Part shown: positions 39,408 to 48,937 of the stretch, one piece after another | How the letters are laid out: every line of letters begins with the position of its first letter | Numbering within the stretch: position 1 is the stretch's first letter | Source of the DNA: Neopararhizobium haloflavum | GTDB taxonomy: Bacteria > Pseudomonadota > Alphaproteobacteria > Rhizobiales > Rhizobiaceae | Direction of reading: 5' to 3' | DNA length: 64,000 nucleotides | Assembly (NCBI RefSeq): GCF_002750855.1 | Contig: NZ_NWUC01000008.1 | Coordinates: forward strand, 62,001-126,000 | Position numbers and translations under genes: made by a program | Notes under the pieces: model-generated | Databases searched by the model: none | What the model saw: only the letters and a program-made list of their open reading frames with translations | Told to the model about the DNA's origin: nothing

Positions 39408-40943
39408 GTGGCAATCGACAATGCCGCTGAAATCAGAACCATCGGCGTCGTTGGCGCCGGGGCGATGGGGCGGGGGATCGCGCAGGTCGCGGCGACCGGC
39501 GGCTATGCGGTGCGTCTCATGGATGCCAAGCCGGGTGTCGCCGATGCCGCCCGGACGTTCGTCGGCGATCTTCTGACGCGCGCCGTCGACAAGGGCCGGA
39601 TGACCAAGGACGAGGCCGATGGCGCCATGCAGCGCCTGACGCCGGTCGAATCCCTCGGCGCGCTCGCTGATTGCGATCTTGTCATCGAAGCGGTCGTCGA
39701 AAAGCTCGACGTCAAGCAGGCGGTGTTCGCAGAGCTTGAAGACGTGGTCGGCGATGATTGCATCCTCGCCAGCAATACCTCTTCGCTCTCCATCACCGCG
39801 ATCGCTGCGGGCAGCCGGCGCCCCGAACGCTTCGCCGGCATGCATTTCTTCAACCCGGTGCCCCTGATGAAGCTGGTGGAGGTGATCGATGGGCTTTTGA
39901 CCGGGCCGACCGTCGGCGAGCGGCTGGTCGAGGTCGGCCGGCGCATGGGACGCGAGCCGGTGCGCGTCGGCGATGCGCCGGGTTTTCTCGTCAACCAGAT
40001 CGGCCGCGGCTACACCATCGAGGCGGCCCATATCGCCGACGAGAAGATCGCCGATTTCGCCGCGATCGACCGCATCATGCGCGACCTCGTCGGCTTTCGC
40101 ATGGGCCCGTTCGAATTGATGGACCTTACCGGCCTCGATGTCACCCATCCGGCGACCGAACTCATCCACGACCAGTTCTATTTCGAGCCGCGCTACCGAC
40201 CCTCGCTCCTGATGGCGCAGCGTGCGACGGCCGGCGTCCTCGGCCGCAAATCCGGCGGCGGGTTCTACGCCTATGCCGACGGCAAGCCAGTGACGATAGC
40301 CGAGGCGGCGCCGGCCGGAACGGCGGATCGTCCCATCTGGGTCAGCCGTGCGGATGCCTGTCTCGGCGGCGGGCTGGCGAAGGCGCTTGCGGCGGGCGGT
40401 GCGAGACTGGACGAGGCGGCGAGACCGGGCAGCGATGCGGTCTGCGTCGTCACGCCGATCGGCCAGGATGCGACGAGCGCGGCGCTTGCCGAGGGCCTCG
40501 ACCCGGCCCGCACCGTGGCGGTCGACGGCCTCTTCGGCTTCGACCGGCGGCGCGTCGTCATGCCAACGGCGGCCACCGCGCCAGAGGTGATGTCGCAAGC
40601 GCGGCTCGCGCTGGCCGCCGGCGGCGTGCCGGTGACGGTGATCCGCGAAAGTCCGGGCTTCGTCGCCCAGCGCATCGTCGCGATGATCGTCAACATCTGC
40701 GCGGCGATCGCCCAGAGCCAGGCGGCCGCGCCGGACGACATCGACAAGGCGCCGCAACTCGCGCTCAATTACCCGGCCGGGCCATTGAGCCTCGGCGACA
40801 GGATTGGCGCGGACCGCATCCTCAGGGTGCTGGAATCCCTGCAGGCGGCGTATGGCGACCCGCGCTACCGGCCAAGTCCCTGGCTTTCGCGCCGCGCGCG
40901 GCTCGGCCTTTCGCTGACGGCGCCGGACCCGTCCCTGACATGA
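39408..40943 (+). CDS. 3-Hydroxyacyl-CoA dehydrogenase (PaaH-type)
   Basis: This 511-residue NAD-dependent enzyme has a Rossmann motif TIGVVGAGAMGRGIAQVAA, the catalytic region GMHFFNPVPLMKLVEVI, and a duplicated C-terminal domain, which explains the length compared with about 280 residues for short forms. It would oxidise 3-hydroxybutyryl-CoA to acetoacetyl-CoA. GTG 39408 has GAGGAGG upstream. It opens the operon dehydrogenase-thiolase-gcdH-CoA ligase. Confidence 0.9.
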   Translation: MAIDNAAEIRTIGVVGAGAMGRGIAQVAATGGYAVRLMDAKPGVADAARTFVGDLLTRAVDKGRMTKDEADGAMQRLTPVESLGALADCDLVIEAVVEKLDVKQAVFAELEDVVGDDCILASNTSSLSITAIAAGSRRPERFAGMHFFNPVPLMKLVEVIDGLLTGPTVGERLVEVGRRMGREPVRVGDAPGFLVNQIGRGYTIEAAHIADEKIADFAAIDRIMRDLVGFRMGPFELMDLTGLDVTHPATELIHDQFYFEPRYRPSLLMAQRATAGVLGRKSGGGFYAYADGKPVTIAEAAPAGTADRPIWVSRADACLGGGLAKALAAGGARLDEAARPGSDAVCVVTPIGQDATSAALAEGLDPARTVAVDGLFGFDRRRVVMPTAATAPEVMSQARLALAAGGVPVTVIRESPGFVAQRIVAMIVNICAAIAQSQAAAPDDIDKAPQLALNYPAGPLSLGDRIGADRILRVLESLQAAYGDPRYRPSPWLSRRARLGLSLTAPDPSLT

Positions 40944-40972
40944 CCGACCGAAACGTTTGAAGGATTGACCTG

Positions 40973-42175
40973 ATGCTCGACGCCTATCTCTACGACGGAC
41001 TGCGCACGCCCTTCGGACGCCATGGCGGCGGGCTCGCAAGCGTGCGGCCGGATGACCTTCTGGCCGGCGTGATCCGCGACGTCATGCTGCGCGTCCCATC
41101 GGCGCGCCCCAGGATCGAGGACATCGTCGTCGGCTGCGCCAATCAGGCAGGCGAGGACAGCCGCTGCGTCGCCCGCCATGCCGGGCTCCTTGCCGGTCTG
41201 CCGATCGAGGTCGGCGGCACCGTCGTCCAGCGCAATTGCGGCAGCGGCCTTGGCGCCATCGCCTCCGCCGCCCATGCCATCACGGCGGGCGAAGGCGAGG
41301 TCATGATGAGCGGCGGGGTGGAAAGCATGAGCCGCGCCGCCTTCGTCATGAGCAAGGCCGAAACCCCGTTCAGCCGCAACGTGCAGATCTTCGATTCCGG
41401 CGTCGGGGCGCGCTTTCCCAACAGGAAGATTGAAAAGACCTTCGGTGACGATTCGATGCCGCAGACGGCGGACAATCTTGCGGAATGCCATTCGATCAGC
41501 CGCGGGGATGCGGACCGCTTTGCCCTGCGCTCGCAGGAAAACTATGCCCGCGCGGCCGCTGCCGGCTATTTCGACGAGGAGATCGCACCGGTATCCATTC
41601 CCCAGCGCAAGGGCGACCCCAAGATCGTGGCAAAGGACGAGCATCCGCGTGCGACGACATTCGATGCGCTGGAGGGGCTCAAGCCGCTTCACGCGGGCGG
41701 TGTGACGACCGCAGGCAGTTCGTCCGGCATCAATGACGGCGCCGTCGCGCTCCTGATCGGCAACCGCGAGGCGGAGCAGAAGCTGGAACGCGCACCAAGG
41801 GCGCGGATCCTGGCGACGGCCGTCTCCGGCGTTGCGCCGAAGATCATGGGATACGGCCCCGTGCCGGCGTCGACCAAGGCGCTGAAGCGTGCCGGCCTTG
41901 CGATCGGCGACATGGACGTCATCGAGATCAACGAGGCCTTCGCCGCACAGGTTCTGGCCTGCCTCAAGGGTCTTGGCGTTGCCGCCGACGACAGCCGCGT
42001 CAATCCCAATGGCGGGGCCATAGCGCTCGGCCACCCGCTTGGCGCATCGGGCCCGCGCATCTTCCTGACGGCTGTGCGTCAACTGGAGAGAACCGGCGGG
42101 CGCTATGGCCTCGTCTCCATGTGCATCGGCATGGGGCAGGGGATCGCCGTGGTGATTGAACGCCTGGAGCATTGA
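40973..42175 (+). CDS. Acetyl-CoA C-acyltransferase (thiolase)
   Basis: This 400-residue thiolase has the nucleophile Cys89 in RNCGSGL, the active-site [14 protein letters not shown] and the second cysteine in MCIGMGQG. Sequence features resemble beta-ketoadipyl-CoA thiolases (PaaJ/PcaF), but the neighbours argue for cleavage of acetoacetyl-CoA to two acetyl-CoA. It begins 29 bases after the dehydrogenase gene, with AAGGATTGACC upstream. Confidence 0.92.
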   Translation: MLDAYLYDGLRTPFGRHGGGLASVRPDDLLAGVIRDVMLRVPSARPRIEDIVVGCANQAGEDSRCVARHAGLLAGLPIEVGGTVVQRNCGSGLGAIASAAHAITAGEGEVMMSGGVESMSRAAFVMSKAETPFSRNVQIFDSGVGARFPNRKIEKTFGDDSMPQTADNLAECHSISRGDADRFALRSQENYARAAAAGYFDEEIAPVSIPQRKGDPKIVAKDEHPRATTFDALEGLKPLHAGGVTTAGSSSGINDGAVALLIGNREAEQKLERAPRARILATAVSGVAPKIMGYGPVPASTKALKRAGLAIGDMDVIEINEAFAAQVLACLKGLGVAADDSRVNPNGGAIALGHPLGASGPRIFLTAVRQLERTGGRYGLVSMCIGMGQGIAVVIERLEH

Positions 42176-42191
42176 GGGAAAGGACGTTGCC

Positions 42192-43424
42192 ATGACTGTC
42201 GCCATGCACGCCGCGCCGGCCGCCGACGAGGATTTTTCCGCCTTCACGCAACTCGGCGGGGCATTCCAGTGGGACGATCCGTTCCGCATCGACGATGCGT
42301 TGTCCGACGACGAGCGGATGATCCGCGACAGTGCCCGCGCCTTTGCCCAGAAGCGGCTGATGCCCGGCATTCGCGACGCCAACCGCACAGAAAGCTTCGA
42401 TCCGGCGATCATGCGCGAGATGGGCGAGATGGGGTTTCTCGGCGCGCCGATCGAGGGTTATGGCTGCGCCGGCATCAGCTATGTGGCCTACGGGCTGATC
42501 ATGCGCGAGCTCGAGCGCGTCGACACGGCCTATCGCTCTGCCTGCGGCGTCCAGACGACGCTCGCCATGACGCCGATCTATGCCTATGGCAGCGAGGCGC
42601 AGCGCCGCAAATATCTGCCCGATATGGCAAAGGGCACGCTGCTCGGCTGCTTCGGCCTCACTGAGCCTGACCACGGCTCCGACCCCGGCAGCATGAAGAG
42701 CCGGGCGCGCAAGGTCGCGGGCGGCTGGCGGCTTTTCGGCAACAAGATATGGATCACCCATTCGCCGATCGCCGACATCATGGTCGTCTGGGCCAAGGAC
42801 GATGACGGCGTGATCGGCGGGTTCATCCTGGAACGCGGCATGGACGGCATCTCGACGCCGAAGATCGAGGGCAAGTTCTCGGTCCGCGCCTCGCCGACCG
42901 GCGAGATCGCGATGAACGATGTCTTCGTGCCCGAGGCGAACCGGTTGCCTCATGCCAGGGGTCTCGCCGCACCCTTCGGCTGCCTCAACAATGCGCGCTT
43001 CGGCATCTGCTGGGGCGCGATCGGCGCCGCCGAGTTCTGCTGGCACGCGGCGCGAAGCTACGTGATGGAGCGCAGCCAGTTTGGCCGGCCGCTCGCCGCC
43101 AACCAGCTGATCCAGAAGAAGCTCGCCGACATGCAGACCGAGATCACGCTCGGCCTGCTTGGGTGCCTGCATCTCAGCCGGTTGAGGGACCAGAAGCAGG
43201 CTTCACCGGAGATGCTGTCGCTGTTGAAGCGCAATTGCGCCGGCAAGGCTCTGGACATCGCGCGCACGGCCCGCGACATGCATGGTGCCAACGGCATCGC
43301 CGACGAGTATCACGTCATACGGCATGTGATGAACCTGGAGACGGTCAACACGCTGGAAGGTACGCACGACATCCACGCGTTGGTTCTCGGCCGCGCGCAA
43401 ACGGACATTCAGGCGTTCCGCTGA
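42192..43424 (+). CDS. gcdH: Glutaryl-CoA dehydrogenase
   Basis: This 410-residue acyl-CoA dehydrogenase oxidises and decarboxylates glutaryl-CoA to crotonyl-CoA with FAD. The C-terminal catalytic region [16 protein letters not shown], with its glutamate, is characteristic of this subfamily, and the [16 protein letters not shown] segment matches the FAD region. I take ATG 42192 with GGGAAAGGACG upstream. It lies 16 bases after the thiolase gene and before the CoA ligase that would supply its substrate. Confidence 0.93.
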   Translation: MTVAMHAAPAADEDFSAFTQLGGAFQWDDPFRIDDALSDDERMIRDSARAFAQKRLMPGIRDANRTESFDPAIMREMGEMGFLGAPIEGYGCAGISYVAYGLIMRELERVDTAYRSACGVQTTLAMTPIYAYGSEAQRRKYLPDMAKGTLLGCFGLTEPDHGSDPGSMKSRARKVAGGWRLFGNKIWITHSPIADIMVVWAKDDDGVIGGFILERGMDGISTPKIEGKFSVRASPTGEIAMNDVFVPEANRLPHARGLAAPFGCLNNARFGICWGAIGAAEFCWHAARSYVMERSQFGRPLAANQLIQKKLADMQTEITLGLLGCLHLSRLRDQKQASPEMLSLLKRNCAGKALDIARTARDMHGANGIADEYHVIRHVMNLETVNTLEGTHDIHALVLGRAQTDIQAFR

Positions 43425-43462
43425 CAGGACTGGCAAGACGGCCGGGGAGGGGCCAGGACAAG

Positions 43463-45583
43463 ATGACAACCGATCTATCACGGCTCGTGCGCCCGCAATC
43501 CGTCGCCGTCGTCGGCGCTTCGTCCGATTTCCGAAAGGTCAGCGGTCGCCCGATCAAGCATCTGATCGACAAGGGCTATCAGGGCCGCATCTTTCCGATC
43601 AATCCGAAGGCCGAGCGCATCGGCGACATCCCGGCGCTCGCCTCGATCGCCGATCTGCCGGAGGGCGTCGATCTCGCCATCGTGGTCCTGCCGGCCGATG
43701 CGGTCGCGGGCGCCATCCGCGCGCTCGGCCGGCGCAAGGTCGCGGCCGCTGTCGTTTTCGCCTCCGGTTTCGGCGAAGTCGGGCCAGAGGGCGCGGCGAT
43801 GGAAGCCGAGCTTGCCGGCGTCGCGCGCAGTGCCGGCGTGCGGCTCCTCGGGCCGAACTGCCTCGGCCTGTTCAATGCGTTCGAGCGCATGATCGGGACG
43901 TTCAGCCAGTATGTCGACGGCGAAGTGCCGGCCGGCCCGGTCGCCTTCGTCTCGCAGTCCGGTGCCTTTGGCACGGCCATCTCCGCGCTGGCGCGGGCAC
44001 GCGATCTCGGCCTCGGCTATTTCGTCAACACAGGCAACGAGGCCGACATCACCTTTGTCGACGCGATGGGCGAGGTCCTTGCCGACGAGCGCATCAGGGT
44101 CGGGGCCGGCTATATCGAGGGCCTGAAGGACGGGCCGGGGCTGGTGCGCCTTGCCGAAAAGGCAATGGACCTCGGAAAGCCGCTGGTTCTCACCAAAGTG
44201 GGCCGAACCGGTGCCGGCGCGAAGGCCGCCGCTTCGCACACGGGATCGCTGGCCGGCGAGGATATCGTCTTCGACGGTGTGCTCAGCCAGAACGGCGTCC
44301 TTCGCGCGCGCAACGAGGAGCATATGCTGGACCTCGTCGAGATCCTCGCCAATTGTGCATTGCCGGCTGGCGGCGGCGTCGGCATCGCCACGCAGTCGGG
44401 CGGAGCTGGCGTCCTCATGGCCGACCGCGCCGAGGAACTCGGGCTGACGGTCGCCGAATTGTCTGACGCCACGCGGGCGAAGATCGCCGCCACCATTCCC
44501 GGCTTCGGCGCCACAGGCAATCCGGTCGACGTCACCGGCCAGTTCGTCGCCGATCCGGCGGTCCTCAGCGACAGCGTCGTCCATATGCTGGCGGACCCGG
44601 CCGTCGATGTCGGCATTGTCTGGCTGCAGCTCATGGGCGGCCATGTCGACACGCTGGTCTCGATCTTCGAGGACATCAAGGCCCGTGTGGAAAAGCCGTT
44701 CGTGGTCGCCTGGGTGGCTGCGCCGGAAGCTGCGCTCAGGGCGCTTCGTGCGCGCGGCATCGCCGTGCTGCGCGGCGCTGAGCCTGCTGTCGACGCGGTC
44801 GCGGGGCTTGTGCGCTTTGCCGCCGCGCGCCGCCAGCATATGGACGACAAGCACGATGTGCCTTCAGGCGCGCCGGGGCATTCACGCCTGACACAAGACG
44901 GCATCGTGCCGACTGTCATGGCGACGGAGCTGTTGCAGTCTGCCGGCGTCTCCATCGTGCCGGCGCGTGCTGCCCGGTCGGTCGAGGAGGCGGTGGCCGC
45001 GGCAGCCGAGCTCGGCTACCCGGTCGCCATGAAGGTGGAATCCCCCGATATCCTGCACAAGACGGAAATCGGCGGCGTCAGACTTGGCCTTGCCGATGAG
45101 GCTGGGGTGCGGCGCGCGTTTGGTGAACTGGACGCGGCGGCGCGGCACCATCGCCCGGATGCGCGGCTCGATGGCGTCGTGCTGCAGCCGATGCGCACAG
45201 GCGCGGTGGAGGCGGTGATCGGCCTGAAGAACGATCCGGTCTTCGGCACGGTCGTGATGCTCGGTCTCGGCGGTATCTTCATCGAGGTGCTGAAGGACGT
45301 CGTCTTCGCAAGATGCCCCGTCACGCCGAGCCAGGCAAATGCGATGATCGGCGGGCTCAAGGGTGCCGCGATGTTCGGCGCGGTGCGCGGGCGTGCCCCG
45401 GTCGACACGAAGGCGCTGGCGGAGATGGTGGTCGCGGTCTCGCGGTTCGGCGCCGAGTACGACGGCGCGATCAGCGAGCTCGATCTCAATCCGGTGATGC
45501 TGAGCGCCAGCGGCGCGGCGGCTGTCGATGTCGTGTTGATCGGTGAGGGGGCGTCGGCGACGAACCTCGCGCGATCCGCCTGA
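43463..45583 (+). CDS. ADP-forming acyl-CoA synthetase (acetate-CoA ligase family); candidate glutarate-CoA ligase
   Basis: This 706-residue single-chain ligase fuses a CoA-binding domain (VAVVGASSDFRKVSGRPI), a succinyl-CoA-ligase-like domain with the phosphohistidine motif SHTGSLAGED, and a C-terminal ATP-grasp domain (YPVAMKVESPDILHKTEIGG). It would make an acyl-CoA from the free acid and ATP, giving ADP and phosphate. Directly after gcdH, and with a dedicated acid transporter downstream, glutarate is the best substrate guess. Known glutarate routes often use a CoA transferase instead, so this is a less common arrangement. Confidence 0.88.
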   Translation: MTTDLSRLVRPQSVAVVGASSDFRKVSGRPIKHLIDKGYQGRIFPINPKAERIGDIPALASIADLPEGVDLAIVVLPADAVAGAIRALGRRKVAAAVVFASGFGEVGPEGAAMEAELAGVARSAGVRLLGPNCLGLFNAFERMIGTFSQYVDGEVPAGPVAFVSQSGAFGTAISALARARDLGLGYFVNTGNEADITFVDAMGEVLADERIRVGAGYIEGLKDGPGLVRLAEKAMDLGKPLVLTKVGRTGAGAKAAASHTGSLAGEDIVFDGVLSQNGVLRARNEEHMLDLVEILANCALPAGGGVGIATQSGGAGVLMADRAEELGLTVAELSDATRAKIAATIPGFGATGNPVDVTGQFVADPAVLSDSVVHMLADPAVDVGIVWLQLMGGHVDTLVSIFEDIKARVEKPFVVAWVAAPEAALRALRARGIAVLRGAEPAVDAVAGLVRFAAARRQHMDDKHDVPSGAPGHSRLTQDGIVPTVMATELLQSAGVSIVPARAARSVEEAVAAAAELGYPVAMKVESPDILHKTEIGGVRLGLADEAGVRRAFGELDAAARHHRPDARLDGVVLQPMRTGAVEAVIGLKNDPVFGTVVMLGLGGIFIEVLKDVVFARCPVTPSQANAMIGGLKGAAMFGAVRGRAPVDTKALAEMVVAVSRFGAEYDGAISELDLNPVMLSASGAAAVDVVLIGEGASATNLARSA

Positions 45584-45621
45584 ACGGCCTTGGCAGCGCA
45601 TTCATGCAGCCTATAAGGCAG

Positions 45622-45647
45622 ATTATGAGTATCAATTGGACGAATAA
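45622..45647. promoter_or_regulatory. Candidate LysR binding site before the TAXI transporter operon
   Basis: The site has ATTATG, four bases, TCAATTGGAC, two bases and ATAA, with outer arms ATTAT and ATAAT and a CAATTG centre, so it is strongly dyad-symmetric. It lies 105 bases before the TAXI gene. It matches the sites at 39304 and 38336. The rest of the 168-base gap is A+T-rich and probably holds the promoter. Confidence 0.65.
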
Positions 45648-45751
45648 TGCTGACGTGACTACCGTCGTGATATGGCGGAAACCCCGTCGAATTTAACGGG
45701 TAAACGGAGTTTTGGTCGAAAAACGCTAATCGTTCTGGGAGGAATATCGAG

Positions 45752-46738
45752 ATGGCGTATGCAATGAGAACAGTGATCGCGGCAGGGGCGCTGGCGCTCG
45801 CCACACAAGGCGCCGTCGCACAGGATTTCAGCCTCATGTCGGCACCGTTCGGAAGCGGCTCCTACGTGCTCGGCGGCGCGCTGGAACAGATCGTCGCCGC
45901 CAATTCCGAAACCATCCGCGTCAGCCACAGCGAAAGCCCGGGCTTTGCCTTCAACCACATTCAGCTCCAGCGTGAACCGGATCTGCGCAAGACCATGATC
46001 ATCGGGTCGGGCCGGGCGATCAGCCAGCTTGCCGTGCGCGGCGAGCCGCCCTTCGAGGAAGAGCTGCCGCCGGTCAAGGCGCTCGCCAACTACAATCTCG
46101 GCAGCAATTTCCTGGCGACGCTCGATCCCGAGATCAAGACCGTCGCGGACCTTGAGGGCCGGCAGGTCGCGCTCGGCCGGCCGCCGCAGATCAACTGGAC
46201 GATCCAGCCCGAATGGCTGCTCAAGGAAGGGTGGGGGCTCGGCGACAGCGTCTCGATCCAGTATCTCGGCACGCAGGAAGCGGTGACGGCATTGCTCGAC
46301 GGTCAGGTCGATGCGGCGATCGTCGGCGGCTATTTCGATCCGCTGTCGCAGCAGATGGAACTGTCGCCGCAGACGTCGGAATTTCTCGCCTCGGGACGTG
46401 AGGCGCATTTCCTCGACTGGGGCACCGCGGAGGTGGAGAAGACCGCCGAAGCAGGCATGCCGATGACGCCGATCACGCTGCCCGCCGAGGCGCTGCCCGG
46501 CCGCGACGAGCCGCTCGAAGGCTTTGCCGACACGATTTCCTGGACCGTCTCGGAGGAATTCCCCGAAGAGGCGGCCTACGAGATCACCAAGCTGATCATC
46601 GAACATGTCGGCGAGTTCGCCGAATATCACGCGCTGGGCAAGCTGATGTCGCCCGAGGCGCTGGTCTATGGCTGGGACCGGGAGGAGTTCCATCCCGGTG
46701 CGCTGCGCGCCTACCAGGAAGCCGGTATCCTGGAATAA
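45752..46738 (+). CDS. TAXI-family TRAP transporter binding protein
   Basis: This 328-residue periplasmic protein has a signal peptide ending near GAVAQD and the TAXI features APFGSGSYVLGGALEQIVA and SHSESPGFAFNHI. TAXI proteins bind acidic substrates such as C4/C5 dicarboxylates or amino acids. GGGAGGAATATC precedes the start. The fused TRAP permease follows. Placement under the same site as the gcdH operon suggests glutarate or a precursor as ligand. Confidence 0.9.
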   Translation: MAYAMRTVIAAGALALATQGAVAQDFSLMSAPFGSGSYVLGGALEQIVAANSETIRVSHSESPGFAFNHIQLQREPDLRKTMIIGSGRAISQLAVRGEPPFEEELPPVKALANYNLGSNFLATLDPEIKTVADLEGRQVALGRPPQINWTIQPEWLLKEGWGLGDSVSIQYLGTQEAVTALLDGQVDAAIVGGYFDPLSQQMELSPQTSEFLASGREAHFLDWGTAEVEKTAEAGMPMTPITLPAEALPGRDEPLEGFADTISWTVSEEFPEEAAYEITKLIIEHVGEFAEYHALGKLMSPEALVYGWDREEFHPGALRAYQEAGILE

Positions 46739-46746
46739 AGACCGCC

Positions 46747-46779
46747 GCGCCCGCCTGCGCCGGATGGCCGGGCGGGCGC
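46747..46779 (+). terminator. Intercistronic hairpin after the TAXI gene
   Basis: GCGCCCGCC and GGCGGGCGC form a perfect 9-bp stem with a 15-base loop. There is no T-tract. It lies eight bases after the TAXI stop and before the permease gene. Confidence 0.55.
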
Positions 46780-46852
46780 CGTCATCCGCATCGGTACCCG
46801 TGGTGGACCCCTCGGCGCCTCGACTGGCGCCGGGATGGAGGAGGTGGATCCC

Positions 46853-48784
46853 ATGACGTTCGAGAAGGTTCTCAACGCGCTCATCCTGACGGTCGCCCTG
46901 GCCGCGGTCGGTTACCACATGCTGATCACCCAGGTCCTGCTGGTCGGCTCGTTCGAACACCAGACGATCCATCTCATCTTCCTCATCGCGCTGATCTTCC
47001 TCGGCGGCATCCGCGCCGCCGAAACATGGGTCTCGCGCCTTGCCTCGACCGCCTTCCTCGCGGCCGGGCTCCTGGCCACCGGCTATATCCTCTTCAATCT
47101 CTCGCATCTTGAAATGGTGCTCGGGTTTCCCGAGCCGACGGACGTCCTGATCGGCGTGCTCTTGATCCTCGTCGTCCTGGAAGGCACACGCCGGGCCTGG
47201 GGCATGGTGATGCCGCTCGTCGTCATCGTCTTCGTCGCCTATTTCTTCCTCGGCCACCATATGCCGGGGCCGCTCTATCACCGCCCGTTCAATTTCAGCT
47301 ACGTGATCTCCTATCTCAGTGTCGGACTTTCGGGCATCTACGGCAGCTTCCTTTCGATCTCCGCCAATTACGTCTTCCTCTTCGTCGTCTTCGGCGGGCT
47401 TCTGGAAATCCTGAAGGTCCACGATCTCTTCGAGGAACTGGGCAAGATCGCCGGGCGCTATCTGCGCGGCGGGGCAGGTCAGACGGCGGTCGTCTCCAGC
47501 GCGCTCGTCGGCACGGTCACCGGCGCGGCCGTCGCCAATGTGGCGATCACCGGCGCCTTCACCATCCCCTACATGAAACAGACGGGCTACAGGCCGCACG
47601 TCGCCGGCGCGATCGAGGCGACGGCCTCGACCGGCGGGCAGCTGATGCCGCCGGTCATGGGCGCGGCGGCATTCCTGATGGCCTCGTTCCTCGGCATCTC
47701 CTACGCCAGCATCATGCTCGCCTCGCTCATCCCGGCGATGCTCTATTTCTGGAGCTGCATGCTCAGCGTCCAGCTCATCGCGGTGCGCCACAAGATCGAG
47801 GCGCCGGTGCAGGCCGTCGATACCGGCCTCATCCTGCGCCGACTGCCGCTCTTTGCCATTCCGCTTGCGGTGCTCGTCGTGATGCTGCTCATGCAGTATT
47901 CGGCCAATCTCTCGGCATTCTGGGCCATCATCGTCGCGATCGTGCTCGCCTATGTCTCGCCCGAGACCCGCCCGACGCCGCTGGCGCTTGCCAAATGCCT
48001 GGCGCGCGGTGCCATCGTCGGCGCGCAGATCGGTATCGCGCTCGCCTGCGTCGGGCTGATGGCGCAGACGCTGATCACCACCGGCATGGGCACCAAGATC
48101 GCCGGACTGGTGGAGATGCTGAGCGGCGGCAGCCTGCTCCCGGCGCTTCTCATCACCATGGTGGTCTCCATCATCCTCGGTCTCGGCATCCCGACCAGCG
48201 CAGCCTATGCGCTCGTCGCCATCGTCGTCGTGCCGGCGCTGGTGCGCATGGGCGTGACGCCGCTCAGCGCCCATTTCTTCGCCTTCTATTTCGCCGTCGT
48301 CTCGGCCATCACGCCGCCCGTCGCGCTCGCCTCGCTCGCCGGGGCGAGCATTGCCGGCGCGGACTACATGAAGACGTCGCTCTGGGCCTTCGGCATCGCG
48401 ATCTCCGGCTTCATCATCCCGTTCCTCGTGGTCTACAACCCGGTTCTGGTGCTCGCGCCCGACAGCTGGTTCCACGGCATCTTCGCGCTGATCGCGGTGC
48501 CGGTCGGCATGAGCGCGCTGACGATGGCCATGTTCAACTGTGCGCTGACCATGTTCACGCTCACCGAACGCGCAATGGCGATCGGCTCGGCCGTGCTGAT
48601 GCTCGGCTTCGTCGTTCTGCGCCAGGACACCAGCCACAGCCTCGAATATGCCGCGCTGACCCTCGGCCTCGCCATCTTCGCCGCCCTGATGAGCGGCCAG
48701 CTGCGCAAGCGCCGCGCCGAAAAGGCCGAGACCGCCAGCGGCCCGACACCGACCGGCCCGGCACGGCTCCACGGCGTGCTCTAG
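46853..48784 (+). CDS. TRAP transporter fused 4TM/12TM permease
   Basis: This 643-residue membrane protein fuses the small (four-segment) and large (twelve-segment) TRAP subunits, as is usual for TAXI systems. The large-subunit region contains GAAVANVAITGAFTIPYMK and GLGIPTSAAYALVA. ATG 46853 is preceded by GGAGGAGG at ideal spacing, so it is preferred to the in-frame ATG at 46835. It would import the TAXI ligand with a sodium or proton gradient. Confidence 0.9.
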   Translation: MTFEKVLNALILTVALAAVGYHMLITQVLLVGSFEHQTIHLIFLIALIFLGGIRAAETWVSRLASTAFLAAGLLATGYILFNLSHLEMVLGFPEPTDVLIGVLLILVVLEGTRRAWGMVMPLVVIVFVAYFFLGHHMPGPLYHRPFNFSYVISYLSVGLSGIYGSFLSISANYVFLFVVFGGLLEILKVHDLFEELGKIAGRYLRGGAGQTAVVSSALVGTVTGAAVANVAITGAFTIPYMKQTGYRPHVAGAIEATASTGGQLMPPVMGAAAFLMASFLGISYASIMLASLIPAMLYFWSCMLSVQLIAVRHKIEAPVQAVDTGLILRRLPLFAIPLAVLVVMLLMQYSANLSAFWAIIVAIVLAYVSPETRPTPLALAKCLARGAIVGAQIGIALACVGLMAQTLITTGMGTKIAGLVEMLSGGSLLPALLITMVVSIILGLGIPTSAAYALVAIVVVPALVRMGVTPLSAHFFAFYFAVVSAITPPVALASLAGASIAGADYMKTSLWAFGIAISGFIIPFLVVYNPVLVLAPDSWFHGIFALIAVPVGMSALTMAMFNCALTMFTLTERAMAIGSAVLMLGFVVLRQDTSHSLEYAALTLGLAIFAALMSGQLRKRRAEKAETASGPTPTGPARLHGVL

Positions 48785-48937
48785 CGAATGGTGGAACGGC
48801 GCGACCCAGGGTGTGGTGCCAGTTCCATAAGAAGACTTATGCAGCTGAATGCGGGGCGTAGAAGCCCGAGGTGCCGGACTTCGGTGGACACGGATTGGCG
48901 GATTTTGGAACGTCAGGCTTCGAATTTTGTCATCAGC

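Noticed and set aside
46835..46852. ATG 46835 as start of the TRAP permease
   Set aside because: It lies within the ribosome-binding sequence GGAGGAGG of the better-placed ATG at 46853.
45659..48772. A very long open frame (over 1000 codons) on the minus strand across the TAXI/TRAP genes
   Set aside because: It is the antisense shadow of the TAXI and TRAP permease genes in high-GC codon usage. Its composition is arginine-, aspartate- and histidine-rich and low-complexity, with no family resemblance.
48785..48937. Possible remnant of a mobile element beside the esterase
   Set aside because: No inverted repeats, target duplication or transposase-like residues could be supported.
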